Below, piece by piece: positions 19,532 to 32,217 of a stretch of DNA of 64,000 bases. Numbering within the stretch: the first letter of the stretch is position 1; each line of letters starts with the position of its first letter. Below the pieces are notes generated by a model. The model saw nothing but the letters and a program-made list of their open reading frames with translations. It had not been told where the DNA came from and ran no database searches. This DNA is from Lantana camara (lineage: Eukaryota; Streptophyta; Magnoliopsida; Lamiales; Verbenaceae): the NCBI GenBank assembly GCA_037501455.1, contig CM074865.1, positions 52,842,501 through 52,906,500 of the forward strand. Direction: 5' to 3'. Made by a program: the position numbers and the translations under genes.

Positions 19532-22500
19532 TGTAGCACCCCAAGCGGTGGGACACCACACCCCCGCACTATGACCCAACACGTATACGAAATGAAAACT
19601 CCGCACACGCACCAAGTCACAGCGAGCGGGTGACAAACGAAAAAACACACACTAGCTAGGCGGTATCTAGCCCTGTACAAAAGAAAGAATGCAAAACATG
19701 ACAGTGGAACCCTGGCAAAATACCAACTTTCAAAAACTTACTTACATTAAACATACAATGCAATACAGAAATCAAAATCCACTACACGGGTTTGGCTTAT
19801 CCAACAAACCTGTCCTATCCTGTCCCGAACAAATACAGAACAAAATGGGTTCATCTAATCTGAGCACCTGTCCTAACCCGTCCTGAATTTCACACATTCA
19901 ATACATAAATATAAACCTGTACAGAACATATCTTATACAGAATTTATGAATCAAAATTCAGAACAAAATACTTAACAAACTTAAACGAACAGACACAGAC
20001 TCAACAAACACGACACACCGCCGCCTAGCATGAACTCCAACGACCTGAAGCTGCCACTAAAATACATAAGAGGGGAGGGGTCAGTCCAAACACTGAGCGA
20101 GGGGTAACCCACACACACCTACATATATATAGAGCACAACACGTTCCAAATTAAATGTTCGTGAATCCGGGATTAGTTTTTGCACGCTAAAATATTTGCT
20201 CGTGATAATATATATATAGGATGATTTATCAAAACAGAACAAACAAAACTTAACTTATACATTGATCAAAGCATACGTTCAAATTCATGCAGACTTAGCA
20301 CACATATCGGAGAATATTTTATTAGTTTAAAAGTACACCAAATTTTATCTTAATTCAAGAATCTACCCCCGTTTCACGAACTTATCACATACGTAACAAG
20401 GCTCAACGGACGTCGGGGCCCCAGGCATAACACACGAAGACATAAGGCATAAAGGCAAAATTCACATCCCACTACAGACAGACAGACAGACATATCTCAT
20501 GCATATCGTACTTATCATATCGAACGTACATATCACGCAGACTGACTTCAAAATTATATCAAATCGAAACCAAGCATACATAGGCTCATACATAGCGTTT
20601 ATACTTTTGAAATCATATCATATGACAAAACCAGTTGAACACGTACTTCGCACATATCTACATATACATTCGAAAACGAGCACATTACAGTAGGGTTTAA
20701 CTATATCCTAACCTCACCTGGTACCAGACAAAGCTGAAGACACAGCAAATGGTCCACCCCGAAACCTGCACGACCCACTTGTCACCACCCCGGGTGCACC
20801 TGAACCAACTGGACATACAAAACACAACACAGGGCTCAGACTCAGACTCAGACAACCACACAGAGACACACGGCAATGCTCAGGCACTTAAGGGATGCAA
20901 TCACATAAGCAGGATTCAAATTCAAATCAATTACATGCAAAAGAAAACATTATATAGTTCAATGAAATCATATTAAATATTAGGGAATGTTAATGTGCAC
21001 GATTAATGCACATAAAAGAAACTAAAAGGCAATACAACTCACATTATTTCATATCAATTCATTCATAGCATATCCGATTCATATTTGTATGAATAACTTA
21101 TTTCTTACGTGCAAAAGTTTCTAATTTAATCATATAAGTCTCATTCAATTCATATATTGCATAATAGGTTCATATATTGCACATTTACAAAGCAATCAAA
21201 TCAAATTCACATTTTACATAATAGATTAAATCCCAATTTACATGGTTTAAACCTTAATTCAAAGTTTCAAGGTTAGGGATATTAACTTCTTATAACGAAA
21301 TCATAATTAGCATATTTGTTTATCAATCGACATGGATTAATTAGTTCAATCCATACAAATTTACATATTTAGGAAAATTACACAAACATCCCCTCTAAGT
21401 TAAACAAATAGCACAAATTTAACATACCGGGATTCAATTTATCAAATCAAAGTCTCTATACATATCACATTTCATTTCATACTTGATGTCGTATACATTG
21501 AAATACATTTCGGTCGACAATTCAAGCATATGGCAATTAATTTGCATTTAAAACAATTAAATATAATATGTCCCAAATACACAAATAAATTCGTAACAAA
21601 CAAACCGAGTGTCCGATTGACGAACGTAAAGCGGCATTGGACTCACCATGACGAGGTGGATGAACTGTCCGAAGCCTGCCCGAACGCCACCATCGGGGCC
21701 GTCGGAACAGTGGCCGGCCGCCGCTCGGCCGCCACCGGAGCATGCCGGAAAAATCCCGAAAAATCACCCGTGCAAGTACTCCTCGTGCTCGTTCCAATTC
21801 CTCAATCAATTTCTGAAAAATCCAAGCCAATCTCTTCCAATTTCAGATCTAACAACACGAAACCCTAAAATCTTCAAAATCCAATTACTTCCAAACCGGG
21901 GAACGAAAATCGAATCCGTAAGAGGTATTGTCTTACCTGTAACGAGGCCTTCGAATCCCCTTTAGGGGTTACCGGAAAAAATCACCGGAGCGGACCTCCA
22001 CCGTTGAACCGCCACTGCACCTTGCCGAACCGCCACGTACAGCGATTAATAGCTCAAAATAATGCCGAAAATGAACTCGGGAGGGTCGAAAACCTTGGAA
22101 ATCATCAGCGGCGAAACGCGCCGCCGTCGCGAGCTTCAGGCGGGATGTGAGGCCCAACCGCAGGCCCAATGGCCACGCCGCCAACGTCCAGAGTTACGCC
22201 GGGAAGTCTTCTAACAGGGCCTGGGGCGCGTGTTGCCGGAAGTCCTCCAAAAACCGCCGCGAGGGGGCGGCGAAGTGGCGGTGGTCCGCCCCCTTTTATG
22301 CCGCGACTGAAAATCAGCAAAAAGGCCCACCTCTGGTTGTTGTCGGGCCACGATCTTAGTACGGTTGTGACCACGTCGTCGAGCTTTTAGAAATGGACTA
22401 TTCATTCGTCGAAATCCGTCGAGAAATGGCCGAGTTTGGATTAGTGTATGTTTGTGCATGTGAATAGAGGTGGAAGGGGGAAGAGAGATCGCAGGAGAGA

Positions 22501-22858
22501 GAGAGAGAAAGAGCTGAAGTCTGATGCTCTGGCACGAAAAACGAGGATCCAGGTATTTATCCCTTGTCCTCACGCGTAAAACGTTTGAGAGGAAAGGCTA
22601 ACGTCGTCAGAATTGGGCAAACTTAGAGTCTACGGACTCATCTCGATGCCCCGAATGCATTAAAGGGGTTAAAAAGGTCAAAATCTCGATCGAATGAGAA
22701 ATGACCAAAAAACCCCTAAAAAGAGAAAATTACAAATAGGCCCCTAAACTCTAAAAGAGTTCAAAATAGGGCCGTGCAAAGCACAAAATCACATAATTAA
22801 ACACATAAAAAGGTTGAAACGTGGCGTACCTTATACGTCGAACGAACTGGATGTTTCA
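19532..22858 (-). repeat. Element B, left LTR
   Basis: Begins TGTAGCACCCC and ends GGATGTTTCA. In sense it has a TATA-like GGGATAAATACC (rc of 22552-22563), a GA/CT-rich exon 1, a donor CAGAG/GTGGGC near 22335 and a second donor TACCAG/GTGAGG near 20719. GC-rich segments at 21650-22330 give spurious ORFs on both strands. Confidence 0.8.
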
Positions 22859-23834
22859 AACTCGTTCGGTCACCACTAGGCCACTACACCCAAAGCTTGA
22901 TACCCGTCCTGTCCTCGTCGCGTGCAAGCCGTCGTCTGGCCAGACGTAACGCAACTGCAACAAATAAGAGAGAATCCCATCTCTCAACACGCAAGTGTGA
23001 GAACCCCGTCCCTCGGCACTCACAAAAGGGAGAACCCCGTCTCTCAGGCACATAATTGAGAAAGCCCCGTCTCTCAAACACAGAATTAAGAGAACCCCAT
23101 CTCTCAACCTAAGTGTGACAGATTCCACACCTCCCAGATATTCTAGTTTGAGAAAAATCCGGCATCTCTCAAACCCCTAAATTCAAGGGAATCCAGCATC
23201 CCTCGAATACCTAAGTACAAGAGAATCCAGCATCTCTCGTGTACAAAACTCAGAAAGAATCCAACATCTTTCTGTCACGTAATATAGAGAGAATCCAGCA
23301 TCCCTCTAACACACAATCAGAGAGAATTAAATCTCCCTCACACTCAAGCACACAAACAAAGTCAGGAATTATAATAATCAACACATAGCACACTTGAAAA
23401 ATATATCACATAATAACAGGAAGTAATCAAACTAAAGGATGCATGTATACTCGTGCCATGGATGCTCAGTGTATCATTCACCATGACAAGGAAGTTAGGA
23501 TTGCCAATTTCTTTAACTTGAGAGATTATCAGATCCTTGATCGGTTGGGGTTAGAACTTCCTGTTCAAATTTGTATCATTGGTATCACTTTGAAATCCTC
23601 GGTCAACAATCTGGTAGAAGGAAGAAGTACTATCATGTCAACAACAACTTTTAGCGTCGTGATGATACCCTGCAATTCACAAATTAAACAGACATCTATA
23701 CATGCAGGTTAGTGCGTGAATTTGTCAAATAATGGAAAGAAATAAGAGCACCTAGTTAATATAGATGCAACGCGAAATTTATAAAATTGATAGCACATCA
23801 ATAAAATATATTGCAAAGAATCATAGTCATAGCA
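22859..23834 (-). other. Element B internal region, part 1
   Basis: Next to the LTR end there is no clear polypurine tract. The hairpin array occupies 22966-23340. From 23440 a stretch beginning GATGCATGTATACTCGTGCC is similar to the end of the gag region in A (14641) and to D (about 37400), so a short common internal segment remains. A plus-strand ORF of 89 codons at 23443-23712 has no recognised family and I do not call it a gene. The region stops at the solo LTR C2 insertion. Confidence 0.7.
22966..23340 (-). repeat. Hairpin tandem array of element B (about 12 units)
   Basis: Units correspond in order to those of element A, sharing spacers such as AAACCCCTAAATTCAA and AATACCTAAGTACAA. Arms pair as GAGAGA/TCTCTC, AGAAAG/CTTTCT (23251-23273) and AGGGA/TCCCT (23186-23203). 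The unit homologous to the last one reads GAGA/TCTC in A, so both sides of one base pair changed. Confidence 0.8.
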
Positions 23835-26800
23835 TGTAGCACCCGAGCGCAAGGTACCACATCCCCCGCACCGAGACCCGACCCGAATATGAAATGGACA
23901 ATCCATACCCGAGCTAAATCACGGCGAACGGGGACACACACACTCGCTATGCTAGGCGGGAACTAACTTTCGCAACCAAAGAAACATTACAATAGAAATA
24001 ATACCAGTACGGAAGCAAAGTACATTGATAAATAGCAAGGTAAGCAAAGAGTAACGGGTTCAACTAACATAGATACCTAATCCTGAAATTTAATAAAATC
24101 ACAAAACATCAATTACGGATTCTTTCTGTTCCTATAAGCTTATTCAGAAATCATGATGGTAGCAATAATCAATACAAATCATATATTCTATATAATTTAA
24201 ACAATTCATGATACACTATGCATAAGAACTGACTCTGACTTGACCGAAAGACTTAACAAACTCGACTTCCCGCCTAGCACCCCAAACCTGCAAGAAAACT
24301 GAAAACAAACCGGGTTCAGTCTATAGGAGACTGGTGGGTATAAAATGAGGCATAAATAGCATATACAACAATATTTAACATTCACATGCAAGTTATAATC
24401 CCAAATGAGGTTTTTGAGCATTTTCCCAAGTGGGGAAGATAAAGAAGTCATCAAAAGGGATTATAACGTTCATTTTCATTCTTTAGTTCTTTTGTGGCCT
24501 GGCGAGTAGGCGTGCATTATCTCCAACCAACACCTCGTGTAGTTTATTAAACATTCTTTCTTTCTTTCATTCATGCATAACATTCTTTTGTGCACATTCA
24601 TGAACATTTACACCTTCTTCCTCCGGGTGATGGTCGGGTGATCGGCCCGAACCATCCATTCATTGACCAAAAGGGGAACATGACTCCCCAGATGGCACTC
24701 AGCGTCCATTCCTCGCTAACTCCTAACGAGGTCCGGTTACGCCGTTCATTAGTGGGACTAGTGTGAGGGTTCACCGTCAGCCCATGCCTCCTCGGGTCAC
24801 CACTCACACCAAGTCCCTGTGCCCCATTCTGTGCACAACATTCATTCTTTCATTCTCGCCAAAACATTTGGTAGGGTTCATAAAATAAAGGCTTTACGTT
24901 GCAAACATTTACTCTTGAAAAGCGACTCTATATACGTATAATAGTTTTGGCCAAAATCTTTACACATTGGGAGTATATAGGGTCAGTTAACTAATAGAAG
25001 AGAAACCCACCTTTACACCTTACCCACCAAAACCAAGAAGAAAACAAGAGGACTTGAAAGTGTCCTATGAACCCGGCAAGTCTTCGCCCTGGAGAAAATT
25101 GTACAAAGGACAATAGAGGGTACACGTAAGACTCAAGACTCCAAATGAACCAAATACGACGCACAACAATGTTATGAATATGATATGAATGCATAAGAGA
25201 TGATATGGTATCATGGAAACATTCATATGCACAATTCATTACTTAAAGTCATGTAAACAAGTCATTCATTCATTCCAAGAGACGTTCATATCCGTTCGAG
25301 TTCATAACTTCCATATTTCATACCCAATAAATCCGAGAAATTCAAATAATAATCATAACACGTGATATAACATGTATACATATCATACAAGTGATAAACT
25401 AAGAGTTACATAAGCAATTAGGGTGTACATTGAGAGTCAAGATCCATGCATGCGCATATTAGGAGCAATTAAGTCACTTTGAGGCATAACTCGTAAAATA
25501 TTCCATGAAAAATCATAAAATTTTATAATACCCAAGATAATACATGTTAGAAATGTATATGAAGTAAAAATCATGTCATGAAGGCACCTTATCACATAAT
25601 TCATTCAAGTACATTCAATACATGGAGTTATCAAGTTCCTTCGTTCATAACTTTCATATTTCATAGCAATTCAAGTCATAAACTTCATACACTAATCAAA
25701 ACATCTCATAAAGCATGTTAGTATAGTATATAAGTCACATAAGGGGTCGAGGAAGTGCAAGGAAGGAGATAGAACGAGTTTTGGCAAAGTTTAGCAAAAG
25801 TTAGGAAAAGTTGACAATTCGGAAATGCGCAAGCTGTAGAAAAATGGGTATATCTTGAGTTTGAGAAATTGGAATTATGTTTTTCTTGTTGGAGGTGAAA
25901 CTAGACACATAGATGTTTTCAAGGATATGTGGCACGAATCATGGTTCAAAGCGAGGTGAAAATGGCATAGGTTTGAAGTTTGGGCCAATGTAGAAGTTTG
26001 GCTATTTAGCGACACAATTTTCAAACAATCATAACTCATAATTGAGAAAAGATATTGAGTTGATTCCAATTGTAGGATGTTCTAGACTTCAAGAGGTTTC
26101 CGCGGGTTTAAAAATCAGGTCAATCCAAGTTCGTATGAGGGTAAACGGGACAAAACAATCTCAGTCAAAAAACAGGGGAGGATCCAAAGTTTCTGCCTCA
26201 AATCCACCCCGTGGATTTTTCCAAAAGGAAAAATCCACCCTCGCGGATTTAGGTCAATGGCGAAAAACACACAACAAACAGGGCAAAACTCATGCTAAAC
26301 CATATAAACATCAAATTAACACACATAGGTAAGTTAAGGTAGCAAGAATTCATGCATTTCAAGCCAATTAATGGTCCAAAGTTGCAACAACTCATGCAAG
26401 GAATGAATATGGAGCAAGCTCAAGCAATACTTCAATTTCATGATTGGCAAAATCATGAATCCTAATCCAACAACCAAAGAAAGTTCATACATATCAAAAT
26501 TGATGTCTTAGGAGCAATATACGTACTTCATACCAAAAGAATCCACAAGGAAGCAAGCTAGAATTCATCAATTCTTCCCAAACCCTCACTATTCAACCCA
26601 TATGCCAATACAGGCTCATCACTTGGAGAAATCATGCAAACCTTAACTCAAAATGACTATGAGGAGATGTACATCACAAATATGGTCTTACCTTTCAATT
26701 TGGAGGAGAAATGGAGGGGGTATGAGCTCAAATACCCAAGGGTTGAATAGTTCTCCTTCTTCCTTCTTCTTTCCTTCTTTCTTCTTCTTTCTCTCTCCAT

Positions 26801-27439
26801 TTTGGCTGAGTTTGGTGAGTGAGAGGGGGTTTGGTTCGGTGGGGGGGCTGATATGGGGGAGAGAGAGAGAGTGTGCAAGTGGGTATAGGTCAATGGTTAG
26901 GGTCTAGGTACGTTAGGACAGGTCCATGAACGTGAAATAGCTATTATTTGTCATTTTCGGCGCAAGGGGCTTGTTTCGGTTAAGATTTGGCAATTCAATT
27001 AATCTTATAAAAATATGAGGCTTGTCCCATTGTCTCCGATTTATTGATCCGGATCCAAAGGAGGTGACGGAACTCGATTCCGAGTCCCCGAGATCAAGAT
27101 ATGCCGCCCGGAACACAAGGTGCACTAAATGCTCTTTAGCCCCCTTTTTGGTTCTGATCACACAAAAGAATCCAAAACTCACACATACGAGAATAAAATC
27201 ATGCAACGAGCATATAAACATAATCATAAGTCACATAATTCACTCATGCTAAGTTTCCACGAAAAACAGAAATCAAACCAAATAGCAACGACAACAAACA
27301 TAAACACACATGCCCAAACGTCTCAAGAATTCACGATCAATTAATAAAATCAATAATGAAGCATATATCATTAATTAAATTGCGCACATTGGTAAACGAA
27401 TACGTCATGCTCAAACTTCTGAAAAACTGGGGCGTTACA
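23835..27439 (-). repeat. Solo LTR, family C (C2), 3605 bp
   Basis: Begins TGTAGCACCCGAGCGC and ends ACTGGGGCGTTACA. The perfect 5-bp target duplication TAGCA (23830-23834, 27440-27444) shows a clean solo LTR inside the internal region of B. It holds a conserved C-family block (24609-24840), a palindrome cluster (26200-26250) and, in sense, the donor TTGAAAG/GTAAGACC near 26690. Confidence 0.92.
26200..26250. repeat. Palindrome cluster of solo LTR C2 (core AAATCCAC..GTGGATTT)
   Basis: 26200-26218 has 8-bp arms AAATCCAC/GTGGATTT around CCC. 26231-26250 is a second copy (AAATCC/GGATTT). Between them, 26213-26236 forms a further hairpin with 10-bp arms GGATTTTTCC/GGAAAAATCC. Confidence 0.75.
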
Positions 27440-27606
27440 TAGCATATACACATTCACATAAGCTCAAACAAATTCATGCACGGAACTAAAAAGTTCATGT
27501 CAAACAAATGCAATGAGCACATATTCCAATACCGTACGACCTAGACTGACACAAAACCACTCCACAGCACCGGTTATGAACCTGGTAGATCTGATACCAC
27601 TTAAGA
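27440..27606 (-). other. Element B internal region, part 2, with primer-binding site
   Basis: After the TAGCA duplication the leader of B resumes. TGGTATCAG on the minus strand (27591-27599), 7 nt from the LTR, is the tRNA-Met PBS core; the following bases (ATCTAC) deviate from the usual AGC, so the site may be decayed. No ORF. Confidence 0.75.
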
Positions 27607-28815
27607 TGTAGCACCCCAAACAGTGGGACACCACACCCCCGCACTATGACCCGACACGTGTACGAAATGAAAAGTCCGCACATACACCAAGTCACAGCGA
27701 ACGGGTGACAAACAAAAACACACACACTAGCTAGGTGGTATCTAACCCTGTACAAAAGAAAGAATGCAAAACATGATAGTGGAAGCCAGGCAAAATACCA
27801 ACTTTCAAAAACTTACGTACATTAAACATACAGTGTAATACAGAAATCAAAATCTACTACACGGGTTCGACTAATCCGGTAAATCTGTCCTATCCTGTCC
27901 GAACAATTACACAACAAAATGGGTTCATCTAATCTGAGCACCTGTCCTAACCTGTCCCCAATTTCACACATTCAATACATAAATATAAACCTGTATAGAA
28001 CATACCTTATACAGAATTTACGAATCAAAATTCAGAACAAAATACTTAACAAACTTAAACGAACAGACACAGACTCAACAAACACGATACACCGCCGCCT
28101 AGCACGAACTTCAACGACCTGAACCTGCAACTAAAAAACATAAGGGGGGAGGGGTCAGTCCAAAGACTGAGCGAGGGGCAACCCACACACACCTACATAT
28201 ATATAGAGCACAGCACATTCCAAATTAAATGTTCGTGAATCCGGGATTAGTTTTGCACGCTAAAATATTTGCTTGTGATAATATATATAAATAAGGTGAT
28301 TTATCAAAACAGAACGAACAAAACTTAACTTATACATTGATCAAAGCATACATTCAAATTCATGCAGACTTAGTACACATATCGGAGCATATTTTATTAG
28401 TTTAAAAGTATACCAAATTTTATCTTAATTTAAGAATCTACCCCCGTTTCACGAACTTATGACAAACGTAACAAGACTCGGCGGGCACGAGTGCAAACTT
28501 CCACAAAACAAACCAAAATGATACATACCAGGCAAATATACTTGGTGTTGGAAGGGTTGCGCAACCCTAGCCATCCATAAGCGGATGAGGGGAGTGCTCA
28601 ATGCTTCTTAAACCCTCGGACTCCATCCCCCAACCTACGCTCAGGTGGGTTTCGGTACATCCTTAGCACACGGACGTCGGGGCCCCAGGCATAACGCACA
28701 AAGATATAAGGCATAAAGGCAAAATTCACATTCCGCTACAGACAGACAGATATACATATTCTTATGCATATTATACTTATCATATCGTACGTACGTATCA
28801 CGTAGACTGACTTCA
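27607..28815 (-). repeat. Element B, right LTR, first 1.2 kb only
   Basis: Closely similar to 19532-20555 (same TGTAGCACCCC start, CTAGGYGG and CCTGTCC motifs), with an extra stretch at about 28470-28670 that the left LTR lacks. It breaks off at GACTTCA where an inverted C-type LTR begins. The remaining two thirds are absent. Confidence 0.8.
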
Positions 28816-29777
28816 TGTAACGCCCCGACTTTTTCGGTCGTATAATATGCCATATGTGTTTACCAATTTGCGCAAAGTAATTGTTTATAAGTGTTTTATA
28901 TATATTTATACCTTATTATTAAATTGTTAAATATGTGATTAATTGAAATATTTGAATATGAAATTATTTGAACTGATTTCATAAGTTGGTTAAGGAGATT
29001 TTGAGCCACCATGATTGATCTTGAAGTTTGGCTTGAAGAGATTTGATGAACTTTGCTCTGCACTTTCCTTTACTTCTTGTTTGATGTTTGGCCCAGAAAA
29101 TTGCATGTAATGAATGAATTCTTGTAATATTATCTGACCTTGATGTGTTAGCATGGAGATAGAATGGTTTGGATGGGGTTTTTGTTAAGCTTTTGGCCTG
29201 AAATCGCGATTTTCCCCTGCTCTCCAGTTCATCCCCGTCACCTTGCCATACTTGGAGATTCAAGGCTCAAATCTCTTCCAACCTTCATCCAATCCAAAAG
29301 GTGAGTTTAGAGTTGTAATAAACATTCATTATGGGTCATTTTGAACCATGCATCCCTAATTTTGAGCATGTTTTCATGGAGTTTGGGGAAGATGATGAAA
29401 TAGTTACGTTTTGGTGCCATAACTTGATCTCCTACATTCCTTGGTGCTTGTGGTTGTTTTAAAGCATGAAAGTGGTTGCCTTAACTTCCTCATTTCATTT
29501 ATGATCATGAATTATGTGGTAGTTGAAGGATTTATGAGTTGCCATTAATGGAACTTTGAAGAAATTGCATAAAATGATCACATATTCGTCCTCCTCATAT
29601 TTGATCACTTTGGGGGCATGTTTGAGTGTTGTTTTGTGGATGTTTTGTTGCATATCTGTGGTTAAATCATACTTGGGCATGTTAGTTAAGGTTTGGCATG
29701 GCCTCTGTTCTATTTTCGTTGAATTGTGCTGCTGGTATAGGTTGGTCGATGCCGCGACTGCGATTAGAGCAAAAATG

Positions 29778-29980
29778 GTAGCGGCCGCAACTTGTGAGTG
29801 TGTTTGCTGCATTGTTCACTCAGGTCTCGCCTGCCACCTGAAACATGTGTATTTCATGTCACGCCCACTACCCATTTTTGGCCATGTTTCAAGTTGTTGA
29901 AAAATTGGAGAAAAATTCGGAATAAATTGGGTAGCGGCCGCTACCATTTCATGAAGGAAATGGGTCACGGCCGCGACCCT
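29778..29980. repeat. Palindrome cluster of LTR C4 (core GCGGCCGC)
   Basis: 29930-29945 is a perfect 16-bp palindrome (GGTAGCGG and its inverse). 29962-29979 is a near-perfect copy with GGGTC/GACCC arms around CGGCCG. A one-armed copy (GTAGCGGCCGCAAC) lies near 29778. Outer arms differ between the two main copies but still pair. Confidence 0.75.
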
Positions 29981-30502
29981 TCACCCATCTGCATGAGAAT
30001 TCGAACTTCAAACTTAAATTGCATGGTTTCCTGGGCTCTTTTTTGGTTTATACACTTCATTAACATGTCATATAATGTGTTAACTTATGTATTATGAAAT
30101 TTTATGGTTTTTCGTGGAGTATTTTACTAGTTATGCCCCAAAGTGTGTTCATTGTTCCAAATATGTGCATGCATGGATCTTTGCTCTCAAAGTGAACCCT
30201 AATTGCTTATGTATCTCTTATCTCATGACTTGTATGATATGTATACATGTTATATCACGTGTTATGATCGTTCTTTGAATTCCTTGGATTGATTTGGTGT
30301 GAAATATGGAAATTATGAACTTGAATGGATTTAAACGCTTCTTGAAAGGAATGGAATGATTGTTAATATGTCTTTAAGATATTAATCGTGCACATGAACG
30401 TTTCTATGGCATAATATCATCTTTTATGCATTCATATCATGATCATTACATTGCCGCGTCTTATATGGTCATTTTGAGTCTCACTTCATCTTCCTTGCAC
30501 AG

Positions 30503-30568
30503 ATTTCGATCCAGTTGGAGACGAGGCCGGTCATTAAGGCTCTTGTGCTCTCCTTTTGTCATTCTAAG
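30503..30568 (+). other. Predicted internal leader exon in LTR C4
   Basis: Flanked by CTTCCTTGCACAG (acceptor) and CATTCTAAG/GTGGGT (donor), 66 nt. The copy in the other inverted C LTR (44077-44142) has the same length and borders, with GTAAGT as donor. Confidence 0.5.
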
Positions 30569-30936
30569 GTGGGTTTCTCTACTATTTAGTTAAATAATCC
30601 TATATACTCCCAATATGTAAAGATTTCGGCCAAAACTTAATATATGTATATATACAGTCGTTTTAATGAGTCAATGATTTCAACATAAAGCCTTTATTTT
30701 ATGAACCCTACCAAATGTTTAGGCGAGAAATGATTGAATGCACAGAATGGGGCCCAAGGACTTAGTGTGAGTTGCTATCCGGGGAGGCATGGGCCGACGG
30801 TGATCCCTCACACTTGTTCCAACCAAACCTCGGCGTAACCGGACCTCGTTAGGAGTTAGCGAGGAATGGACGCTGAGCGCCATCTGGGGAGTCATGTAAC
30901 CTCTTTTAGTCAATGAATGGATGGCCAGGCCTTGCA

Positions 30937-31861
30937 AACCTGTCCCGAAATCAAATTATAACATAATTCATAAATACAAACGGGTTCATACTAGTCCTAG
31001 AAGCCTGTCCCAAATTCAAATCATAACTAAGCAAATCATATATATAAACGTGAAATCATAACGTATAAGTATAATTCCTATACGAAATACAAAATGCAAA
31101 ATGCAGACTAAGTGAAAGACCGACTCAAACGGACTCCACAAACGAAAGACTCCGCCTAGCTCGAACTCCAAAGCAAACCTGCAAAGCTAAAACGTAAAGA
31201 GGGAGGGGTCAGTCACACTTGACTGAGCGAGGGGTTAACACACGCACGCTATACATATATACATAGCAAAGCACGTTAAAAGAAAATGTTCGTGAAGCCG
31301 AGATTAGTTTTTGCACACCAAAACATTTGCTCGTGATAATATATATATATATAGGGTAATTTAGCAAAACAGAACAAACGGAGCTTAATTTATATTAATA
31401 CGTACGTTCAAATCATGCAGACTTAGCAGGGGTGGGAAATGGCTTAATTTTAGCTCTTTTTAGAGCAAAAATAGGTAGGGTCAAGTGAAAACGGGTCAGG
31501 TCAAAAGATCTGGTCCACTCGGATCGGATTTTAAAACGGCAGGGCTGTCAAACGGCTTTAGAAAAATATAAAGTTAATTTCATCGAATCCGAATCGTCGA
31601 AATGAACTCAATGACAAGGTTGGAATTCGAATTTGAATTCCCGAGCTCAAGATTGCCACGAAGGCCAAAACGCCCTAATTAAAATTAGGTCCCTGAACTT
31701 TCAAATATTGGACATTCGAGCCCAAACCTTTAATTAAATCTAAAGCACATATAACTTAAATAAATTACACATTGACATTTAGAGTATGCTAATCACATAA
31801 ATACGGAATTAAACTCTCTCGTGACACCGCACCTGGATTGCCGAAGAATCGGGATGTTACA
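30937..31861 (-). repeat. Truncated LTR, family E (A/B-like), chimeric left edge
   Basis: From the CCTGTCC junction the sequence follows the A/B LTR plan (CCTGCAAAGC, GAGGGGTCAGTC, GTGATAATATAT). After about 31430 it jumps to a tail with GGAATTCGAATTTGAATTCCC, and it ends GGGATGTTACA. The next base opens the plus-strand gag frame. The LTR start is missing, so it is a recombinant or deleted copy. Confidence 0.7.
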
Positions 31862-32217
31862 AACTTTATACCGGGAGTTTGGGACTTTCAATCCTTCGAA
31901 CTTCTGTAGATGTAATGATATTGAGGCCGAAGAATGGCTCGCGGAGATAGAGGGAATATTTCAAGTATGGCCATGTAATCCTTAAAACATGGTCCGCCTT
32001 GTTACCCTAATTCTACAAGGGCAAGCAAAATTATGGTGGACAAGAGTTACTCAACAAATAAGGGCGACAAACGAAGAAGTAATTTGGGATGTGTTTGTTC
32101 GGGAATTCAGAAAGAGGTATACACCAACTGTCCTACAAGAGCGAAGACTTGAAGAATTTCTTACTCTTAAGCAAGGGGACAAAACCGTTATGGAATATTT
32201 GGAGGAGTTCAAGAGGA
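31862..32217 (+). pseudogene. gag: Ty3/gypsy gag fragment, part 1 (plus-strand host element)
   Basis: One frame from 31863 reads TLYREFGTFNPSNF, then EEWLAEIEGIFQVWPC, an in-frame TAA (31983-31985), then MVRLVTLILQGQAKLWWTRV, VREFRKRYTPTVLQERRLEEF and LKQGDKTVMEYLEEFKR. This is the chromovirus retrotransposon gag core. It is cut on the left by LTR E and on the right by copia H, and it continues at 49238. With the 3' LTR from about 50995 it defines an old plus-strand gypsy element hosting most of the right half of the window. Confidence 0.85.

Larger units (their letters stand above)
19532..28815 (-). mobile_element. Element B: gag-less LTR element (right LTR incomplete), with nested solo LTR
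   Basis: Left LTR 19532-22858 (3327 bp), internal region 22859-23834 plus 27445-27606 (about 1.1 kb once the nested solo LTR is removed), tRNA-Met PBS, then the right LTR from 27607, cut at 28815 by an inverted C-type LTR. The bases before the element are TGTAC (19527-19531); the matching right copy is lost. No gag or pol is found, only the hairpin array homologous to that of A. It is a large-LTR, non-coding derivative that would depend on other elements for movement. Confidence 0.8.
28816..30946 (+). repeat. Inverted family C LTR, 3'-truncated (C4)
   Basis: Begins TGTAACGCCCCGAC, the inverse of the C-family LTR end, so it lies in the opposite orientation. In sense it shows a donor CAAAAG/GTGAGT (after 29300), a palindrome cluster (29750-29980), exon 2 at 30503-30568, and the conserved C block (30719-30937). 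It does not reach its own end: at AAACCTGTCC (30937-30946) the sequence switches to a different LTR family. Confidence 0.8.

Noticed and set aside
22105..22573. ORFs of about 90-120 codons on both strands
   Set aside because: Same GC-rich LTR leader in element B; not conserved as a frame with the solo LTR at 2369-5952.
22856..23128. Peptide repeats such as LRDGVL on the minus strand
   Set aside because: Translation of the hairpin array; frames differ between A and B.
24598..24807. Conserved peptide NERRNRTSLGVSEEWTLS in C LTRs (also 41402-41674)
   Set aside because: Start, end and frame context vary between copies, and it lies in a predicted intron; treated as a conserved nucleotide block, not a gene.
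26653..26907. Ser/Phe-rich ORFs near a CT-rich tract
   Set aside because: Exon 1/leader region of solo LTR C2; low complexity.
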